64,000 bases of DNA from Actinostola sp. cb2023 (Eukaryota > Cnidaria > Anthozoa > Actiniaria > Actinostolidae), in contig JAUJYZ010001222.1 in assembly GCA_033675265.1 (NCBI GenBank), forward strand, positions 186,001-250,000, given 5' to 3'. The notes beneath the pieces were generated by a model, which was given only the letters and a program-made list of their open reading frames with translations, was not told where the DNA came from and searched no databases. The position numbers and the translations under genes were made by a program. Below, piece after piece: positions 58,901-64,000 of this stretch (its first letter is position 1; each line of letters starts with the position of its first letter).

Positions 58901-61900
58901 ATACGCAATACTTAGTAAAAGTTACAAATTTCACAATAATTACACAAAATAAAATTATAAATCAAATAAAATAACATGACAGGGTCAAAAAGGAGATACA
59001 ATTATTTTACAATATATATTATTTCTGTTCTGTTAATTACTCACTACAGTTTATCAATTACTTGATTACTCAGTTTACTCGTCCGTCACGTGCAAAAAAA
59101 ATCTCTCTATAGTCTTTTCATCTGGACAACCTTTTCAAGAATGACTGTACATGTATGTATCTAATGAAGTACATGAACTGTACATGAACATGCATAAGAT
59201 TATTGCGTTGCTCCCACTAAACACAGATTGTTATTTATAGTTGAAAGGATACATCAAGCATGTTGATCATAATTCAGGGTGAAAAATGAAAAACAAAATC
59301 AATATTCAGTACTGTCAGCATGAATGTTCTCGTCATGCAATATTATTGCATACAGTATTGTATTGCAACTCAGATTAATTAGTCGGGCTTCCTATGGAAG
59401 CTCCGACTCTAAAAAAAAAGCGTTCTTTATCGTCGTCGTTGACCTCAAATCCAGCGCATGCGCCTCAAGAATGAGTCTGTACATCTGGCCAAGAAAGATT
59501 AGAAAGCACAAACCAATCAGGGAAAGCACCGGAGGTCAGGGGCCAACATATAATCTTTTGTGTCACTATTAGAAAAAACAGATTGCTCTAGTAGCGTGAA
59601 GCCGGGCTATTAACGTTTTTACTGATATACTGTAAGTTCTGAAAGTACTGAAATTGCAAGGAAAGCATCTTTTATCTAGCTCGAGTCATGCAACGACAGC
59701 ACCAAAAATGTTTCAATCGCACTATAATATATCTATATTTAGTTCAAATAGGTTACATTGTTTAGAAGCCCGACTTCACGCTAGAAGAGCGTCTAATTAT
59801 TAATAGACAGTGTACATTATTATTAATGATATCCCTGAGTAACTATGCCAATATAAAGAGTTGAAGTTTGATCGAGTCGTTGTTCGGGCCGCGACAGAAT
59901 GAGACGTACATGTATGCTTCATTCCCCCTTGAATTGTATGTCCTTTTGTTTCATCTCATCTCATTCTCTGAACAACAACACGATCGAACTTCAACTCTTC
60001 TTGGTGGCCGAGCTTTGTGAAAACATAAAGGTCCCCGACAGTTTTGCAGTCTACCAGTTCATTGTTTCGCTTTTGATCTTCAGCTTGTTTTAAATTCTAA
60101 GATAAAGAATAGCTACATATACTGTACTGTAATACTTTTGCAGAAGATAAATATATATATGTATAGTTTTTCAAGAAAAAAACTAACCTGCAGGTCTCCT
60201 GGCTAAATTCTGTTCAAAGAGAAAATGTTTGTTGAAGAAATAGAAAACGAGCGTGCGCGCTATGTGCAGATTTATAGCACGTGGGGACTATCAGAACACG
60301 AGAGAAGTGTTAGGAGAAGCACGACGCGAGTGTTCTGATCAGTCCCCAAGTGCTATAAATCTTCACATAGCACAGCGGACAAGTTTTATATTTCTTTTTA
60401 TAAAATACAATTATGATTTTAAGGCAAGTTTTCAATTTTGTTCGTTACAAAAATGTTTGAATATCTGCGCGCGCGTGCTCTCATAAAGCATGCGGAATAC
60501 GCTTCCTTTGGCCAATCAGAGCGCTCGTTATATCATCGTTATTTTATAATGAGGTTTAATGCATAACATATGCATGGTTTAAATATAATGTATGCACCTT
60601 GCATGTGGCGAAAGATTTATAGAATGCATTGATCAGTATATAGCTGCTATATATTATATAATATACAAGGTAATTAAGCCCTTGTGTGTGTACATACATG
60701 GTACACGCTGTGCATGTTTTGAAATTTTCCACTGGTTTAAATTTTTCTAGTGCATTGTTTTGGTTTCTTAGTTCACTTCCTTTCAGTTTAATCCTTTACA
60801 ACTAACCTAAACACATTTACCTACATGTATATACACCCATCATAAAACCCTAAATGGATCAGAAAAATTTAAACCAGTGGGAAAAATTAAACCATAATGT
60901 ACATTGTATAAAATATAGTTTGATCTATAGATAATACACACTGGTATTTCACAAGTCTAGTATACATGTACTTGTAAGCTCGGAGGGTGAGAAAAAAACA
61001 CTAGCCATTAGCGAAATGTATCTGTCAAACCATCATAACTGATTTATTAATAGGTACATGTAGTCTGTATTTCATATTTTATTTTAACTCGCTTCAGTCC
61101 CACCAATATTTGCTCAGTTTTCAGTGCTATACTGTACGTATAATACATGTAGGCCTTAGATATTTTGCCACATGTGGTAAAATGCAGCCTGCATAATATA
61201 TACAATGGGTACAATGCAGAGTGATTAACATACGTTGATAGTTTCCTGAAATTCCAGATGCAGTTAAGCATCTTTGCAACTCTTGTGAATCTATCTGCTG
61301 GTCCTAAAAGCAAATGAATAAATTTATTACATGTGCGAGCTAATACATGCATGCACTTTATCGCTGAAGTTCATGTACATGTACATGTATAAATAATACC
61401 AAAAACTAAAAGGGGACTAGTGGAACTTAAACTACAGTACATGCAGTAGAGGCTGCAGTGTATAATATGAACCAAGTGTGCAGAATGAAACTTTATTTCA
61501 ACACCATGTCAAAATTAAACACTAAATTTACTGACATTTCGGACGTTACACTCCTTCATCAGATTAAAGGAGAAATTGCTGTAAATAATGTATACAATGT
61601 ACACGTTCTGTAAAATGTAATTTACATGATTGTGTAAAGCTCTGCAACAGTAAATAAAAGCACTAGAAGAGTGAATATCAAAACTGAAAAAATCAGTCTA
61701 TAAAGAAATATATATTTATGGAAGGCAAAACTTGTGCAAAACCACTGCCCATAGTATGTAGTAGACTTCGTCTTGGTGAATATTCACACCAATAATCACT
61801 TCTGCGAATAATTGTTAAATATATTTTAGAGAACTCTGCTGGATACATTTGTATCAATTTGGCCTCAATATGTGAGCTAATTATATATACTTACAGCTCC

Positions 61901-61966
61901 AGCCACTTGTTGAAAGTAACCATACAATGGATCTGCCATTGGTTGTACTGGATAGCCTGGATAGCC
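52917..61966 (-). CDS. Sorcin-like penta-EF-hand protein, N-terminal exon not found
   Basis: Exons in transcript order: 61895-61966 ([20 protein letters not shown]), 61234-61303, 60188-60209, 59253-59274, 57305-57373, 55370-55448, 53820-53933, 53189-53247, and possibly 52917-52958. EF1 is [15 protein letters not shown]2 is [20 protein letters not shown]3 is [14 protein letters not shown]. The pairing helices [34 protein letters not shown] and [18 protein letters not shown] match sorcin closely. Sorcin and its relatives bind Ca2+ and then attach to membranes and channels through the Gly/Pro/Tyr-rich N-terminus. Phases join across all exons down to YDD. The C-terminal exon is uncertain: 52917-52958 would add [13 protein letters not shown] after a weak acceptor, while 49923-50105 is a longer in-phase alternative unlike the family. 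The start codon is presumably beyond 62 kb or past the window. Confidence 0.85.
54453..54548. mobile_element. Hairpin element
   Basis: The arms cctcagtgtcggtgagtagt and the inverse lie about 30 bases apart in a sorcin-like gene intron. Confidence 0.75.
55592..55684. mobile_element. Hairpin element
   Basis: The near-perfect arms ctagcctcctgtgcagacg and gtagtgcttccggttc and their inverse surround a loop of about 12 bases. It is intronic in the sorcin-like gene. Confidence 0.75.
56996..57281. mobile_element. TA-flanked MITE with CACCTATTCCAAATATCGTTGTCCGG ends, copy 2
   Basis: It has the same terminal repeats as the element at 44479-44770, with TA at both borders, but the central sequence runs in the opposite direction. 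It ends about 20 bases from the splice donor of the exon at 57305-57373. Confidence 0.85.
57420..57670. mobile_element. TA-flanked MITE with CAGTCAATTGCAAAAATTCTGGCC ends
   Basis: The terminal repeats cagtcaattgcaaaaattct and their inverse, plus an inner inverted pair (atatcaatatatcaggtgca), are bordered by TA on both sides, as in Tc1/mariner-like elements. Confidence 0.8.
57749..59147. mobile_element. 1.4-kb TA-flanked element with CAGTCATTCTCAAAAAGGTTGTCC ends
   Basis: It is a longer relative of MITE C (25090-25346), with the same ends and TA at both borders. Its unique interior of about 1.2 kb has no long open frame, so it is non-autonomous or decayed. Confidence 0.8.
59360..59800. repeat. 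Dispersed-element fragments
   Basis: The block gtcgggcttcctatggaagc near 59382 and the blocks gcgtgaagccgggct (59595) and gcccgacttcacgct (59768) are inverted relative to each other. They probably mark one decayed inverted-repeat element of about 400 bases. Confidence 0.5.
60226..60540. repeat. Dispersed repeat, copy 2
   Basis: It matches 14898-15165, including gaagaaatagaaaacgagcg and caattttgttcgtta, with an extra inverted arm around ctgatcagtccccaagtgct. Confidence 0.75.
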
Positions 61967-61999
61967 CTGTACAGATAGGGGGATTGTTTAGTACAAGAA

Positions 62000-64000
62000 C
62001 TTACATGTACATGTACCAGTACTGTACACTTGCTGTCTGAGTACCAATATTGTTGATGAATCATGGGAAATATATTACTAAATCCAACAGTTATGTATCA
62101 GTCTCAATTACTAGCAGCCAATTGATCCCTTAATCTACATAATAAGTATAAAATTGGTCCCAATAATGGACTACACGTATACTGTAGTTTCAATACCCTG
62201 ACCTGTATATAGTGGCCAGCAGGAGAAGTCTCCTTCACAGCCATCATTAGTTTCATCATGCAACGTTCCCGGTCCGTAATGGAACTAATGACGGCTGCGA
62301 AGGAGACTAGCAGAATAAATAAGGCCTGGAAGTTGATCGATGTCTAGCTTTCTTATTAGACTATATATTTTAATAATTCAAAAATGAGACCATGCAATCT
62401 TGTATTTTGAGATACATATGTACATCCCTTTGAGAGTAATAAACAATATAATAAACAATGCAATGCCGGGTTGGCAATCAATCGATCTCTGGACACAAAA
62501 TACAAACAAAGATGTTGGTGGTGCAAGCAAGCAAGACTTAGGTCTTATTAACCGAGCGGGAGGTCTGTACAGGAAAATCTTGACTGAGGTCGTGAAAGTA
62601 CAGACCGAGCGCAGCGAGGTCTGTACCACGACCAAGGTCAAGATTTTCCTGTACAGACCTCCCGCTCGGTTAATAAGAGTTTTATTATATGACCATTTTA
62701 GTAAACTAAAAATTAACTCATTTTATTTGCATCTTACAAGCCTTACACTAGAATGGCTTCCCAGTATTTTTACTACATAACTTGTTTGAAAACCGGTTTT
62801 ACAAGAAATTTTGTGAAGCGAGGTATTTCTAGCTCGATGCTGAATAACTAAAACAAACTTAAAATCAAACGTTTCCTCGACTTTGGAGTTGAAAACATTG
62901 CAATACACGGAGGAACTATCAAGGATTTTTGATAAAAAAGAACAAGAATGGTGAAGAAAATGGCAAGAAAGTTGAGGATTCTGTTGTGTTTTGAATAAAA
63001 TTGTAGTTGAAGTGCGCACGCTACTGTCGCTATCATCACGTCGTCATGGAGCGCGCGCTGGGTTTGTTTTCTTCAGAATTTTGGTGTTTTTCAGTGAAAT
63101 ACTCCTAACGTTTTGCTTAATGTTTTTCATATATATTGTTAGGAGTGAAATTTGAACTCTTTGAAAACGCACGAGTTCACATTTCTTCCAAATTGCACTC
63201 GAAACCATATGATAGAAACAATGTTTACAGATTTTAAGATGCATGTGCGGACCGGTTATTACGGGAGAATCTAGACCGGTCCGAGAAAGAATCTAACCAA
63301 TCAAATTGCTTGATTTGCTAGATACCAGGCTTCGAGATACTCGGTCATTTAATAAAAGCTAATAATGCTTTATTATCATACACTGTATGATGCCCCAAGT
63401 GCAACATGCATGGCCACCATGATATACATCATTGCCATCCCTCCGTGCAATCCAGATATTTTATTGCTTTCATCCCACTTGATTCATACTGAATGTACAT
63501 TGTAGCTAGGTGGATTGGGGTAAACCAGGACTGCAGGCTTGCAGTAGGTAAACTGTAGTGCATTTATAAATAATTATTATTTTTAATAACATATCTCATT
63601 ATCTCATGTTTGCTTTCAGTCATCAACTGTATGTGATACATGTATATTTGTGCATAAAAGAACCTGTATACTTTGCGTGCGAGTACATGTACATGTAGTC
63701 CGATATACTTCTTAAGCAGACAGTCAATAATTTTAAGATGTTTTCTTAAACAGGGTCAGGTTTTTGACATGTTGGTGGCACACCGCTATTACTGACTTTC
63801 TGGGAGTAGCTTTCACCCCCCTCTCTGGGGGTGCACAACTCTGATCTGCAGATCAGACTACGTACAGTCACAGAATACTAAAATAATAATTGATGTAATC
63901 GGCAATTGTTATAACGCTTTATAACTGTCATGTACATTTAGCTTACATTGTCCTATCAGACTGTTAAAAAAAAACACACACACACACACAGCACAAATAA
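62000..64000. other. Terminal stretch with no recognised exon
   Basis: I searched for the Gly/Pro/Tyr-rich first exon of the sorcin-like gene and did not find one. A strong hairpin lies at 62544-62677 (cttattaaccgagcgggagg arms). A short (CA)n run closes the window near 63973. Confidence 0.5.

Larger units (their letters stand above)
57374..59252 (-). other. Candidate U12-type (minor spliceosome) intron
   Basis: On the minus strand the intron starts GTATCCTTTC, which matches the U12 donor consensus RTATCCTTT. Close to its 3' end it has ACCTTGACT, which fits the U12 branch-site core CCTTRAY, followed by the acceptor ccag. It joins IMINMLD to RDYSGKMGF in frame. It also carries two TA-flanked elements. 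Confidence 0.7.

Noticed and set aside
1..64000. tRNA or rRNA genes
   Set aside because: I looked for B-box-like GGTTCGANTCC motifs and rRNA-like blocks by eye and found no convincing example. A covariance-model scan would settle this.

Overview
This is a piece of animal nuclear genome. It holds widely spaced genes with many phase-consistent GT-AG introns, abundant miniature inverted-repeat transposons and many satellite and microsatellite arrays. No prokaryotic gene organisation is present. The proteins are metazoan families: an SLC5 sugar transporter, Polycomb-group RING fingers and a sorcin-like penta-EF-hand protein. A small secreted precursor would release a Gln-Gly-Gly-Leu-Arg-Trp-amide. 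That peptide closely resembles the sea-anemone Antho-RWamides, so an anthozoan cnidarian or another early-branching marine animal is my best inference. It is not proven.

Layout. 1-8.6 kb is gene-poor: a duplicated fragment of an SLC5 exon at the left edge, a 19-bp minisatellite, an ~80-bp tandem repeat and several hairpin elements. 8.6-9.6 kb (+) carries the two-exon candidate neuropeptide precursor. 10.4-26.5 kb (-) is a complete 15-exon, 674-codon SLC5 sodium/sugar cotransporter of the SGLT4/SGLT5/SMIT type. One of its introns is filled by a 5-kb array of 71-bp repeats with a ~1578-bp higher-order period. 26.9-36.5 kb (-) is a PCGF gene (RING plus RAWUL), and 41.3-48.3 kb (-) is a second PCGF gene with the same exon lengths and phases, so the two are a tandem duplicate pair. 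Between them at 38.3-38.9 kb (+) lies a two-exon gene I do not recognise. 48.3-52.9 kb holds only repeats and hairpins. From about 52.9 kb to at least 62.0 kb (-) is a sorcin-like gene. It is built of very small exons, has a strong candidate U12-type intron, and its first exon probably lies beyond the window or was not found.

How the parts relate. The four large genes are all on the minus strand, while the peptide precursor and the unrecognised gene are on the plus strand. The genes have no obvious shared pathway: apical sugar or polyol uptake (SLC5), Polycomb repression (PCGF pair), calcium-dependent membrane binding (sorcin-like) and peptide signalling (precursor). The most interesting material is the peptide precursor, the PCGF tandem pair, the unusual splicing in the sorcin-like gene, and the way tandem arrays and TA-flanked mobile elements have grown inside introns. 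In one case the array has copied a splice acceptor three times.
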